Below, piece by piece: positions 34,798-46,600 of a stretch of DNA of 64,000 bases. The position numbers were made by a program, and so were the translations under genes. This DNA is from Isoperla grammatica. Its lineage: Eukaryota; Arthropoda; Insecta; Plecoptera; Perlodidae. The DNA is taken from NCBI GenBank assembly GCA_945910005.1, contig OX246745.1, positions 13,753,706 through 13,817,705 of the forward strand, in the 5' to 3' direction. The first letter of the stretch is position 1. Every line of letters starts with the position of its first letter. Under the pieces are notes generated by a model. It was not told the DNA's origin, did not search any database, and worked only from the letters and a program-made list of their open reading frames with translations.

Positions 34798-35256
34798 AGG
34801 TAAGCTACACTTCGCTCATAATATATAGCATCGTGGCCGATATGTTATATCCATTCTCAAGTCGTTAACCTTTCGATCTGTGAACGTCTACTATGTTCAT
34901 ACCAAAAGTTTCTTAAGTAATTGTCTGAATAAATGCAACTACAATTAATTAACGTCTTTGTCTGTGTCCATTTGCCGCCAGTGAGTTAAGTTAAACGGCC
35001 TGCTACCCAAATGGTCAGCAATATTGCGCACAATGTTAAATGCAGTTTCACCGTCACTTACCCCTTGGATATCCAAATTATAATTATTCTTTGAATAATG
35101 TTCAGGCTCAATTAGTCTGTATAATTTAATTGCGCGTTCTCCACTTTTAACACCTTATTTATCCTCTTTCACTCTTTGATATAACCCACAAGATACTCAT
35201 CTAGATAGTGTACTAGTGTATTAGTGTACTAGTGTACTTGTTTTTTTTTTTTTAAG

Positions 35257-36370
35257 GTCGCGTAGACATTTGAAGGGTCTGAGGGCTGAATCATCAGAAG
35301 GAGAAGCATCTGTTCAATTGAAAACTGTTCGTGACATTACAAGCGATTTTGAAAAGCGAGTAAAACTACAGAAGAACAAACACATACCAACTTTCAATCC
35401 GTTACAATTCTCGTATATTTATCAAAATCTTAGTCACTGGCCCAAAAAAGGCAAGGCCAAAACTTGGTCGGAATACGAAGCCGCCGAAGGTAGAACTTCA
35501 CCGAAAGCCAATACACAGACGCCGCTGAAGAGGCCCACGTGTTCCAAGAAGGACGAACAAGAGAGCGTGGACTCACCGGACACAACACTGGATCGTGTGC
35601 CAACTGAATCAGCTGTGCAGAATGGAAGGTCACACGCGAGTACCCGCTCTACCTGCTCTACCCGCTCTTCATCGAGCAAAGAAAGTCCCCGGCAAGAGGG
35701 AAACAGGACCGCCACAATGGCGACCCAAGTCGAGCCACCTTTGGCAAAGCGATATATTTTGTACGAAATTAGTCCCAGGACTCACAAGATACGTAGTGTA
35801 GTGGAAGCTGATGATTTGGCGGAAATAACAACAGTTCCAACTCCAACTACGACCAAAATTCAAGATGATTCACATGAAAAGTATGACTCAGATCCCTGCA
35901 AAACGTCTATCATATCACCAACTCAAAAAAGAAGGAGACAGAGAAGGCGAGAAATAAAGAAACAAAGCGATTACAACGCACTGACGATGGCCTATAAGAA
36001 GTCCACCCAGACAACCATCGAAGACGTGGCAGTTTTGAGGAAGACTTCAACACCAAAAAGTCCTGAAATGAAAAGTCTGACACATGAATCTCATGGAAAG
36101 TCAGTCCCAACAAATAAAAAACCTGACTGTAGAGAGCTATGTCGCGCCCCTGCGTCATCGGGCACTGTCATGCGACCTGTTCGCAGCACCAACACCCAAA
36201 GTGGTGCCGGTACTGATAGTAAGATCAAGTGTCCATATTGTAAGACGTGCGACAGTCCAAACTATCGCAGAACAAGAAATGGTGTAAAGGCAAAACTGGG
36301 TGTTTTAGGTATCCTTAGTTGTTTGCCGACGTGTTTCTTTCCATTCCTGCGTAGCAGTGGAGCTGAACAG
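35257..36370 (+). CDS. LITAF-like protein, large internal exon
   Basis: Open for 371 codons, beginning G|TCG CGT AGA and ending GCT GAA CAG|GTATAG. Upstream is a T15-AAG acceptor. It contains the first half of the zinc domain (CPYCKTC) and the hydrophobic loop. The frame has no ATG near the start, which argues for an upstream exon. Confidence 0.8.
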
Positions 36371-38996
36371 GTATAGGAAACCTTTTCATTACCTTTCAAA
36401 CTTTATTAATTTTCTTACTATAGCTAGAAAGTGTATTTTTGTGACTCGATCACTTATGCATTGAGAATGTAATCTTGATTACATTTTACAGTGATATTGT
36501 ATGGATGATTTCTATTGAACGTGCATATAGGCCCTACAGTCGCAAGCAAAATACTTACCTATGTTATAATTAATATGTTTGCGGGAAGTAAATTGTAAAC
36601 TATTTAAATAGAACTAATGGAGATGGCTAAGCGCTAGCACGTGAGATCGTGATTCGGTAGGTCGTCGGTTTGATTCCCGCTTCTGGCAATCCACACTGAA
36701 GGTTTTCTCTAGGTTTCCTCGGTCATAAGACTATATTGGTGGGATTGAGTCCTACTATTGCATAATATACAGCTATATTCACATGAGAGGGGCAAGATGA
36801 CCATAGCCAACTTCGTATGTAAAGTGTAATTAATATTTGTACTTGAAATAGATTATCTATGAATATGATTGATTATTTAGTGGCTAGCGTTAGCTCCTAG
36901 TAGAAATTTCAATAGTAGATTGAATTACAATAAAAAGTCACTTTACTTTAACTTCAAAAAGGTGATCCTGTTTTGGGGGAGAGGGGGGTGCGGGTGGGGG
37001 GAGACGGGAGAGGCAGATAGCCACGCAAATTCAACATTGTTTGGGTGCTGTTTCTGTGCAAACTAGGTTACGTGTCAACAAAATATAATTAAAATTCATT
37101 GCAGATAACTCCTGTCGACTAGCAATCTAATATATTAAATAACCAAAACTCGAAGTTCTGATTTATAGTCGGGTAATTCCTATCATTTTAGGGTTTTGCA
37201 CCGATAAAACCGATAAAATAAGACCCGTTAAGAGATTCCTGAAGAGCATTGAGTTAAATCTTATAGAAATCGTATATTCTGCGGAATAGTGTACATTTAA
37301 ACTAATGGGTTAGTTGAGTGGGCATTACAAGTGGAGTAACTGTGAAAATAATCGATTGTTTTGTTGATGCGTATACGTAAAATTAGTATCAAAAAGTAAG
37401 AACTGTGTTGTGAAGTTACTTACTTACTTACTTAGATACAATAGTTAAGCATTGAACTTTGCTGGAACGATCGCCCAGGCTGGGGCCTTTAGACCAAATA
37501 AAATAATACAGATGCAAAACGCGTAAGCCCGAGGGCTGGGGTGATAATATTTTTTAACACTAAAAGTGTAGGCCACCTCTGTTATAAATACAAGTCCATA
37601 TTTTGTTCATCCTGCTCGTTTTAGATCCAGGCATTCTGTAAGGCATGTGGGAAGATGATCGGGAGACAGAATGCGAGGGGAGTATTCGAGAGAGTACCTC
37701 GCCAGGACACTGGTCGTCAGGCACAGAGGCGCAGTCATGCTCGCACACCACCACCCATTCCTCCACATAGGATCACTCGTCCTCAGGAACCACCAACACC
37801 GCCTCCACGAACCACTAGCCATCATAAACATGTGAGTATATACATTATACATGCTTGTATCCAGTATCCACTTTGATAACCACTGATTCGTGTCTTTCGT
37901 ACTATTCCACTATTATTGTTTATCTGTGTATGTTTATGTTGTTTATTTTTGCACACATATTTATAAGTTGATACATTCATTACAATAACATAATAGTGAT
38001 CGGGTACTGATTTTATTATATTTTTTTACTTTTATCTTGTGGATGTCCGATGACGTTATAGTGATGACGAGGGACGCGGGCGAGCGTGAACCGTCCGTCT
38101 AAAAACTTGCGCTGGTAATTTTTTAGGTTTAGGTCTATTTTGTTGTAAAATATAAAACCATAAACCCATAAACCCATAAAAAACTAAAAAGTGAATACAA
38201 AATGCGAGGGGTGAGGGGTGGGACCCACTCCCCCCGGGGGTCTCCTGTCCCACCAGTGGCGTAACTAGGTTAATAAAATTACCCGGGTGAGGCATGGACT
38301 CGTGACGGCTTACAGGGGTCTGGGGCAGGGCCCCAGCCACCGGAGGCGAAAGTTATCTTAACTGTTTTTTTTTTTGTTTTTTTACAATGTAAGTGCCTAA
38401 AATGGGGTTTAAGCAAGAAGAAATGTCACCATAATTGTTAGCTATTTGCCCACCATACTATGGATTCATAGTAGAGTATACTTCACTAAGGCATGTACAC
38501 GCCTGTTTGTCTATAGATCGTATACTTAAAGGATTTTTACCCGGGTATGTACCCGGGTTGCCGATGCCTAGTTACGCCGGTGTGTCCCACCCCTCCTTTC
38601 CCCTCCCTTAGGTTACATAGGTCGCTCAAGAGTGGAGTGGCCGCCATCTTAGGTGACTTTATGGGAAAAACCTGACTGCATAGTGCCTTACTACATACTC
38701 AGTGTAGAATTAGTTATCTGTAGCAGGATGCTGTACCATAATAAGCAGGCCTAAGTTAAGTAAGTAAGAAGATATAACTTAAGTAATTTAGTAAGTATAA
38801 ATGCTAATTGGAGAGGTAATGAAAACAGGTTGTTAAAGTCATGCTCTTGAAGCTTTCCAACTACTCAAGAAAAAACATAAATGCTGTTGATCGCTGATGA
38901 GGAATTTTATGTATACTGGTTGCATTCTACAAGCACACAATGAAAAGCCCACATTGAATACTAAAAGTATTGTTTTCTTTGTTCTTTCAGAAGTAA
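35257..38996 (+). CDS. LITAF-like zinc/membrane domain protein with long basic N-terminus (5' partial)
   Basis: Exons are 35257-36370, 37625-37831 and a tiny terminal exon 38991-38996 (AAG TAA). The first exon starts after a polyT-AAG acceptor with one base of a split codon, so an upstream exon with the start codon is missing from this model. About 440 residues are visible. The first ~320 are rich in Ser, Thr, Lys and Arg, with a basic cluster KRRRQRRREIKKQ. Then comes a LITAF-type domain: CPYC (exon codons ~325-328), a hydrophobic segment LGVLGILSCLPTCFFPFL, and AFCKACGKMIG from the next exon. Known LITAF domains pair CxxC...HxCPxC around a membrane-inserting loop and sit on late endosomes. 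Unlike typical ~160-aa LITAF proteins, the domain is preceded by a long unknown region and followed by a proline-rich tail (TPPPIPPHR, PPTPPPR). The domain call is from motif order only; function is unknown. Confidence 0.7.
36618..36840 (+). mobile_element. tRNA-like SINE, family 2
   Basis: tRNA-like GCTAAGCGCTAGCA, B-box-like CGGTTTGATTCCC, then CTGGCAATCCACACTGAAGG and CTCTAGGTTTCCTC. It shares order and words with 63125-63320. It lies in the first visible intron of the LITAF-like gene. Confidence 0.6.
37625..37831 (+). CDS. LITAF-like protein, exon with second CxxC and proline-rich tail
   Basis: The acceptor CGTTTTAG precedes and the donor CAT|GTGAGT follows. It gives 69 codons in phase with the previous exon: IQAFCKACGKMIGRQ, then a basic and proline-rich tail ending TTSHHKH. 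FCKACG...IG matches the distal HxCPxC...LG part of LITAF domains. Confidence 0.72.
38254..38582. mobile_element. hAT-type MITE, 329 bp
   Basis: Termini CAGTGGCGTAACTAGG...CCTAGTTACGCCGGTG, with the 8-bp duplication TGTCCCAC at 38246-38253 and 38583-38590. ACCCGGG words lie near both ends. It lies in the last intron of the LITAF-like gene. Confidence 0.87.
38991..38996 (+). CDS. Possible terminal micro-coding exon (Lys-stop)
   Basis: The acceptor TTCTTTCAG at 38982-38990 is followed by AAG TAA in the phase left by the previous exon. Read-through of the previous donor would instead add 15 residues and stop at 37877-37879. An ATTAAA-type poly(A) signal lies near 39251. Confidence 0.4.
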   Translation, partial: K

Positions 38997-39380
38997 ACTC
39001 TCCTAAGTTCCAGTCTACTACGCTTATCTCATTTCTTGAACTACTAAGAGAACTTCATGGAACTCTACAGCATATTCTTCATATGTAGACGTGCGTTTAG
39101 TCGCTTCACGTTTACATATTTCTAAATTCCACGTAATAAGATAACTTCCCTGTCTGTAATAACGAAGGGTTTGATTTTCTATTTAAAAATAACACTTTGT
39201 TGAGAAATTGTAAGTGATCAAAAATATTTATGTCAGTTTACTGTATTTTAATTAAATGTTTATGTATTTATTTAAGTTTGCATTATAATCATTTATTGTG
39301 TGATAGTATAATAATTCAAGCTACGTTTGTAGAAGGAGTGGTAAACATCTTATTCCTTGGGGGCCAGATAATTTTGTAGT

Positions 39381-39802
39381 GAGGTGAGCCCAATGGACTC
39401 AGAGAAGTAGCATCCCTGCTTCCTGTGCAGAAGGTCCCGGGTTCAAATCCCGGTTCAGGCATTAGTTTTTTTTAACTTCTAATAAGGAATCAGTTGCATC
39501 ACTTCTTGTCTTAGGAGTAAGTAAACGGTGACTTTGGAACCGTCCTAGCAATGAAGCACTCAATAAATTCAAAGTTGTTCTGAATCAGCCTTGTTGATTC
39601 TGGCATTTGTCCGCAGGTGTTCGCACTGTCCAATTACTGATTAATATGTTTAGTATTTGAAATATTGATCTTTGATTGGTATTTGGTATTCGCTCACTCG
39701 TCGATGGTGTTCGGAGCCTGCAGGGTTGATTTAGTCGCTTTAAATTAAAGCCCCCCACTGAAAATCAATCTTGTTTCTGAGTGGGTAGACTATAAATGTG
39801 AG
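39381..39802 (+). mobile_element. tRNA-derived SINE, family 1
   Basis: Same tRNA-like head (GTAGCATCCCTGCTTCC, B box GGTTCAAATCC) and same body as 44661-45092 (ACGGTGACTTTGGAACCGTC, GTTCGCACTGTCCAATTACT). Its head is more degraded at the A box. It lies between the LITAF-like gene and MTMR14. Confidence 0.8.
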
Positions 39803-40289
39803 CCACCCGCCAATATTTATTTTCGCAAGGGCCGCAGATTTGTCAAATGTAACGGCTAAAGGCATGGATCCTTGGGTTTGATATTATACCTCATTTAAAA
39901 AGTATTGGAATGTATTGGAAAAAAAGGATTGGAAATATTGGATAGTTTGGATCCGCGCCACAAAGTATTCGCCCAAAAAATGTCCATTCGCGAACCATCA
40001 AGGATCGAGTTAATCCATCACGTGATTACGATGGATCCAGGTGACTGGATCGAGTCATTCGGATGAAGTTGGCGTAAGCACCCTAGTGGTTTGGTTTGTC
40101 GACACCATTTTTTCCATTTCGACAACGCGTATACTTTCTACTAGTTATCCTAGAATAACTCCACAATAAATGCACCTACAATTTTAACAAATAGTAGTAA
40201 CCACAGATATAGTTTCAAGGTTCTTTAATCAATGGCTTCAGGAAGCAATTTTGATATTTTCTCTCATCATGCCTAATGGTCACAATTGG

Positions 40290-40575
40290 TCACAATGCCC
40301 GCCAGAAAGTGCTGCCTCGAGTGGCCACCAGTTGGATGATTTGACAACTACGAGTAGCTGTGAAATTTGGAGCATTTAAAAAGCCCGGCCAAGTGGTATG
40401 TTGCCAAAAAGAAGAAGAAGTGTTAATGTTTACGGAAATTAGGAAATACGTAGGCCCTAGTTTCGCAGATACGGCGAACATTGAGTCGACCAGTCTGGTG
40501 TTGAGTCTTGATTAACCTCATGATTTCGATAATATATCTTTTCAATTGCCAGTTTCTTAATATTTCTATGTTATT
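40290..40575 (+). promoter_or_regulatory. Presumed MTMR14 promoter / 5' UTR
   Basis: About 280 bp upstream of the start codon. No core promoter motif is clear. Confidence 0.25.
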
Positions 40576-40662
40576 ATGGAAGACATCAAACCTCAAGACC
40601 TTCAACAATTATTGGAATATTTTTCAAAAAATACGTACAGGGCCAAAGAGACGGATTCGAAA
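40576..40662 (+). CDS. Mtmr14: MTMR14 exon 1
   Basis: ATG at 40576 (TTATTATGG), 29 codons, MEDIKPQDLQQLLEYF to ETDSK, donor AAA|GTAAGT. LLEYFSKNTYRAK matches the human LLEEFSRTQYRAK. An out-of-frame ATG at 40568 overlaps this start. Confidence 0.9.
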
Positions 40663-43600
40663 GTAAGTAGGCTAGGCCTAGGCCTAGGCAGTGGCCTTAG
40701 AAACTTAGCCTAGGCCTAGGCCTAATGTATTAAATTTGAAAGCACATGGCTCTTGATTGATGAAAATGTATCTATAATCTTTCGAAATCTAGGCCTAGGC
40801 CTATATCCAAGGTCCTAGTAGGCCTAGGCCTAGGCCTAGCCTAGACCTAGGCCTAGGCCTGTTAGAATATGGGGCTTTACCACTGACATTTGGAGCCCCA
40901 AGGAATAGGCCTAGATTAGGCCTAGCCTAGCCCTGAGTCTCCCTAAACTTCCAAGATTAGGTAAGCCTGACTAGTTAAGGCGTACCTAGTCCCTAGGCCC
41001 AGGCTAGGCCTTTATTAGGTTACAAGTCTACCTAGAACTTGATAATGTTGGCTAAAAATATGCTCCATGCTTTAACTTATTTGTTGACATGGGGCTAGGG
41101 CCTAGGCCTAGTCTACCTAGGTCAGTGACTAGGGACTAGGGCTAGCCTAATCTAGGCCTACATATGAGTAGGCCTATCAACAACTTTCAGAACAGTTTGG
41201 CCTACATTTCGATTTAGGCTCAAAATGGTTCGAATTCAAGTTGATTACTCAAAGCAAATAGACTTAGGTATAGTTGGGGCGGCCTAGCATGCACGCCGAA
41301 GCAATTCCATAATGCGCACGCAGTCACCCCCAGCACTGAGTCGCCCCTGTGCATTCAATATTACTTTCGATCACTCAAGGTTTAGGCTAGCTTCTGTTCC
41401 ATTGTTCTTAAGTCAGGTTAGTTTCTTAATTCTCTTAAAACTTACATTCCTATCTTAAAAGTAAAAGAAATAATAACACTTATGGCACGAATGATAACAA
41501 TTTGGCCATGTTGAATTCCCGTCCAAACCGTGTTGATTAAACCATTTTGAGCTTTGTTTGATTTATGCCTCTAAGCCTATATAGGCCTAGACCTATAGCA
41601 AAAATATCCAACTGATTGCTTTCAAACTGTTTTGCTGAAATTGCTTTTGACGGCCTGATATGCGTACCTACAGTCAATTATATCATAGATCTTGTAAACG
41701 GTAAATATACAAATATAAGTATAAAATGGTTCAAAGATGTTGATATACTTCTCGGTTTTGTTGTAAATCGCTTTCGTTTCAATCCAATCCAGTTAGAAAA
41801 TGAATTGATCAAGTCGAATCGGTTGATACTTGACACCGGTAGGCTAATGTTTATACGTCCCAAACTGTTTTAACGTGACTTGTAATTCAAGTCGCACAAT
41901 AAACGTCAATTAATCATAATATAATTGCAGTATTCATGCTTTAAATATACTTAAGCCCAGAAAAACGGCCTACTTGCACCACCTTCCTGCAAAGATGGAG
42001 CAGAGCACAAAAAGCACAGATTGATACCGGTATATATTTCCATGGGTATGGTCCGGTAGGTTTTGATTAGCTTGTGTTGTGTGTAGAGCCTAGCATATCT
42101 TATTTCTGCTTTTTGTGAGAAGTTGCAAACAATATTCTTTTTCTTTTCTCTAGGGTCATGATGTGATGGATAAATGCCTGAGTCTAGTCGCATTGGATTA
42201 TAGTCATGTTGTAAGTACATAGGCCTGCCGCCTACCTCACCTGCTACTCTGTAGTACATACACATAAACATAAAACACAGTATAAAACAGAAATTGTCTA
42301 AGAACGATATTTAAAAGAGGTACCAACGAAAGCAGAAAACACCGATAAAGCAATGTGATAGTACGAGAACAACACAACACCTCCCACTCGACGTGGCGAT
42401 GAAGTGTGTTGCTCTGCGTCGAAGTGGAGTCCTGGCTTAGAAGTTCATAGTCCGAGCGTTGCAGCCAGTTGGAAGTCCACTCGTAGTGTTTTCTTGGACT
42501 AACAAACGTTTTAGTACCCGCAAACCTACACTGAATCTAACTAGTATACAGTATCCCACTTCTGCTTGCGAAACAGGTACAATGTATAAACACACTAACG
42601 AATTCCAGATCATCTGAGATTTTATTCCAGGGCTACCATAACACTGACGTCATGTGGGCACTGACAACCTTGATGTTTTGTGCCTTTAAACCCCAAATAA
42701 TAATAATAGTCTGAAAATCTAAAATAATATATTTTAACATTAAATTTGGAATTAAATAAACACTTTTGGATGGCTTTAGGCTACATGACATATTGTAAAA
42801 CTTAAAACTTGGGCTAATAATTTTAACAATTTATTGCTTTTCTCTTGAATTGTATAACTTAGGGGCCTAATAGAATTAGACTTTCAGTAATTGCTTTTTT
42901 TTTATTCTTTAGTTTATTTTTAGATTTGTTTATCCAGTACATGTGTATTAAGTATAAATGCATGTGATACGGTATATAGGATGGCCATAAGCAAAACAAA
43001 ATATTTATAACCTTCTAATTATACTCCGTGATGTTGAAAACTCAAACATTGTTTCATTGCCAAAAGCAATTTAGAGGTGACACACTTGCACTTAATAACA
43101 TGACATGTGTAATAGGTTGCAGCTTGCAAGTAGATCACCTATCCATGTGCATCACACAATACCTTGCTACAACACAACAAAGGCATACATGTTTACCAAC
43201 ATTCCTCAAATTGGACCTACTTCAATTGTGTATGGTTTGTAGATGCACCTAGTGTACGGTGTATTTTAAGCTGATTTCATTGTAACATTTTTAAAACTTT
43301 GTGTGTGGTTTACGTTGTAGTATTAACTTGGTTTTAGAGCCAGTTTGTGATGCAGTTAACCCGATCACCTTTTGTCCACATTGGAAGGGATCGTAAAACC
43401 CCAGTTTGGATATTAAAGTTTTGATTTATAGTTAAATATGAACTAGGTATGCCTAGTAAGCCATTGCTAGGATGTCACTTTTAGTTTGAATTATATCTGC
43501 CCACATGTATATAGATTTAAAAATTAAAACTGAGTTTGGATTGAGATTCCCTGTGTTTATTACATTGGTATAGTATTTAAAAATGAAATACGAATTTCAT

Positions 43601-46600
43601 GAACAAAGTCATCTGGTTTAAATACAAAATTCTTGTACAGTAAGTTCTCGATTATCTGAGATCAGAGAATCCGAGTTATCCAAGCTAGTTTCAGATCTTT
43701 TTTCTCAAAGAAATAAATTATGTAGTCCTAGATGAACTTTGTCTATCCGTATCCTGCAAAGATATATGTTTTTGCATTAGGATCGAAGTCTACGACACAG
43801 ATAACTAATTGATACTTTGTGTGGGCTTACCTTATGATAAGATAACACATATGCCCAACTCCAACTCCTTGAAAGTGTCCGCATTGCCTCCAACTCTAAA
43901 TTAAAAAATCACCTCAAAACATTTTTTGGCTGCAGAACTCATAGCAAAACCCCCTGCGGTTTGGCCGTGAATGGTCGAGGATTGCCTCCAGCCACCCAGC
44001 GATAGTTAGGAAATAACCAGTGAAATTTTTTTTCTTGGGAGAACACTGACGAATTACGTATATTTAAAATTCCGGCACATCTGAGATGTTTGTTTGCTTT
44101 CCGAATTAGGTCAGATAATTGACTTCTTACTGTATCTACCAATTGACTAAGTTGATATGTTTCTACTCTATGTCTAGGTTAAACTTCTTTCCTTTTATAT
44201 AGGATAAGTGACCACTGTGCAGAATTGAGTGCCCATTGTCTCAGTCAATTAACTATACCTAGGCTACTCGATTACGAGCGAGTAAGCAATGTTAACAGTA
44301 GAGTACAATTCGTCCAACTTTTGAACTTCCTCGTACAGCTGAACTGTATATGAATCTTGTTTTCTTTTATAGGTTATAAGTAATAGCTGTGGAGAATTGA
44401 GTGCCCATTATCCCAGTCAATTGATAATACTCGAATATGAACGTACTGTAGGCAATGTTAACGGTACAATACGTCCAACCGTTGAACCTCCTCGAACAAC
44501 TGGAACTATATATGAATCGATGCACGATGTTGGTAAGCTGCGAGAGCTGTTTGGCAAGGCAAGATTCGCAAGATGCCGAGCGAGATTCCCTCTTCCAGTG
44601 ATTCTATATCGTGGAAAACATATTTGCAGGTACTCACAGAAACCATACTCTCTAATTTAGGTGGCTCGTTGGTCCAGTGGTTAGCATCCCTGCTTCCAAT
44701 CCAGAAGGTCCCGAGTTCAAATCCCGGCTCAGGCAGAAGTTTTTTAACTTCTATTAAGGATTCAGTTCCATTACTTCTTGTCTTAGGAATAAGTAAACGG
44801 TGACTTTGGAGCCGTCCTAGCAACAAGGCACTCAATAAATTCAAAGTTATTCTGAATCGGCCTTGTTGATTCTGACATTTGTTCGCAGGTGTTCGCACTG
44901 TCCAATCACTGATTCATATATGTTTCGTATTTGAAATATCGATCTTTGATTGGTTATCGCTCACTCGCCGATGGTGTTCGGAGCCTACAGGATTGGTTTA
45001 GTCGCTTTAAATTAAAGTCCCCCACTGCAAATCAGTTTCCTTACTGAGTGGGTAGACTCTAAATGTGAATTTATTTATTTATTTTTATTTAATTGAACTT
45101 TTAACTTATATAAATTTTGATTGGTGTATTATAGGCATGTGCCCCAACCCCCTCACAAAGAACTCCTGAAAGGACTAGAAAACATACCCAAAATAACACA
45201 GTTAATTATATAGTAGTCTACTAAGTGCAATTCTACAATAGGTAAACCAAACAGAATGTGCCTTTGCCCTTACTCAGTCAGATATACCCGAGTATCACTT
45301 ATTGGATTATTCAGCCAGTGTGGTTATTTCACCTGCCCAAAAAGCAGAAAATCTGGGTTCGAGTCCCAGCAGAATTTAATTTTTTATCATTCGAGAGACA
45401 AAATAAAAATTGGAGAAGAGGAACTGGAGGAGACAGAAGAGTTTGCATACCTAGGAAGCATTATCACAAAGCAGGCAAAGATGGGAAGTGAGATTGGTAA
45501 AAGGGTGGCGCAAGCAGAATCTTTTTATCAGCAAGTAAGAAAGTTACTGTGGAATGAGGATTTCCCTAGAAAATGTAAGGTGCTACTATATAAGGTATAC
45601 TATTTATTTACTCATCCTTACATATGGTTCAGTGACCTGGACACTAGGAGAGAGAGATGCAAGTAGGATCCAGGCAGCCTCCATGAAGTTTGTAAGAGCC
45701 ATAGCCGGAATATCAAAGCTAGACAAAATTAGAAGCCAGAAAATCAGGACAAAAGTTAGAGTTGAAAAGCTGTTATATTATAAAATAGGACGAGAAAGGT
45801 TGAGGTGGTATGGACATGTTAGAAGAATGGGAGAGAACAGAATCCCAAAGACTGAATGTGAAAGTGGAGACCAAGTTAAAAGAAGAGTTGGCAGACCGAG
45901 AGAGAGGTGGCAAGATCAAATAAGAAATGATGTAGAAGATAGAGGTGGAAGTTGGCAAGAAGTGCAAGCAAAAAGACTGGGAAGACAGAAGTGGATGGCG
46001 TGAGCTGGTGGGAAGAAAAGAGAGTGAATTTTAAGAGGACATGACAGGCCTGGCAAGCCGGTGTTAGGAGCTCTTGAAGTGCCCTAGAATCCTGGTGGCT
46101 ATAGCCACCCCCTGACCTAACTTAAGTTGGAAACAGGAGCCAGAAATATATATATCATTCGGCTTGCTAAATTGTAAACAATAGTTCATTTGACGTCTGT
46201 ATTTTCTCTTGTCTACTGCTAATGAAAACTGTTTGTAGGTCAGCCACACTGTCCGGAGGTCCAGAGATATATGGCCGCTCTGGCCTTGACTATTTCTTCT
46301 CTGGCTCCGATATGGGGGAAGATTATGGCGAGGCAGATTTGGGGGAGGAGGCAGGGGCAGCCCATGCACAGAGTGACTGGCAGCTGTTTGATCGCGTTCG
46401 CAGCCAAGATATCCGATTGCTCAAAACGCTCAATGTCGGGACCATTGTCGATTTCATGGTTGAAAAGAAGAAAGTTAAGTTTGGAATGAAGTAAGTGGTA
46501 CTATTTATTGTGATTTTTTAAATTGAATTTTAGATTTTCAGTTAGGACTTGAATAGCTTATCTCAAGGATTTTGTGATGTCCTTCAATTATACATTAGCT

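Larger units (their letters stand above)
31477..35256. other. Intergenic or 5' intron region of the LITAF-like gene
   Basis: Contains the hammerhead flank, poly-C tracts (34045-34062), CCTAGG words and two fold-back repeats. A stop-free ATG frame at 31850-31999 (MSSFDEISDKIS) is the only candidate for an upstream coding exon, and its possible donor is weak. Confidence 0.3.

Noticed and set aside
40423..40608. Minus-strand frame across the MTMR14 start
   Set aside because: Shadow of MTMR14 exon 1 on the opposite strand.
44661..44735. Possible functional tRNA-Gly gene
   Set aside because: The acceptor stem does not close and the same sequence with a 300-bp body recurs at 39381, so it is a SINE head.
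45256..46003. Two overlapping frames as host genes
   Set aside because: They are the two frames of one frameshifted LINE reverse-transcriptase fragment.
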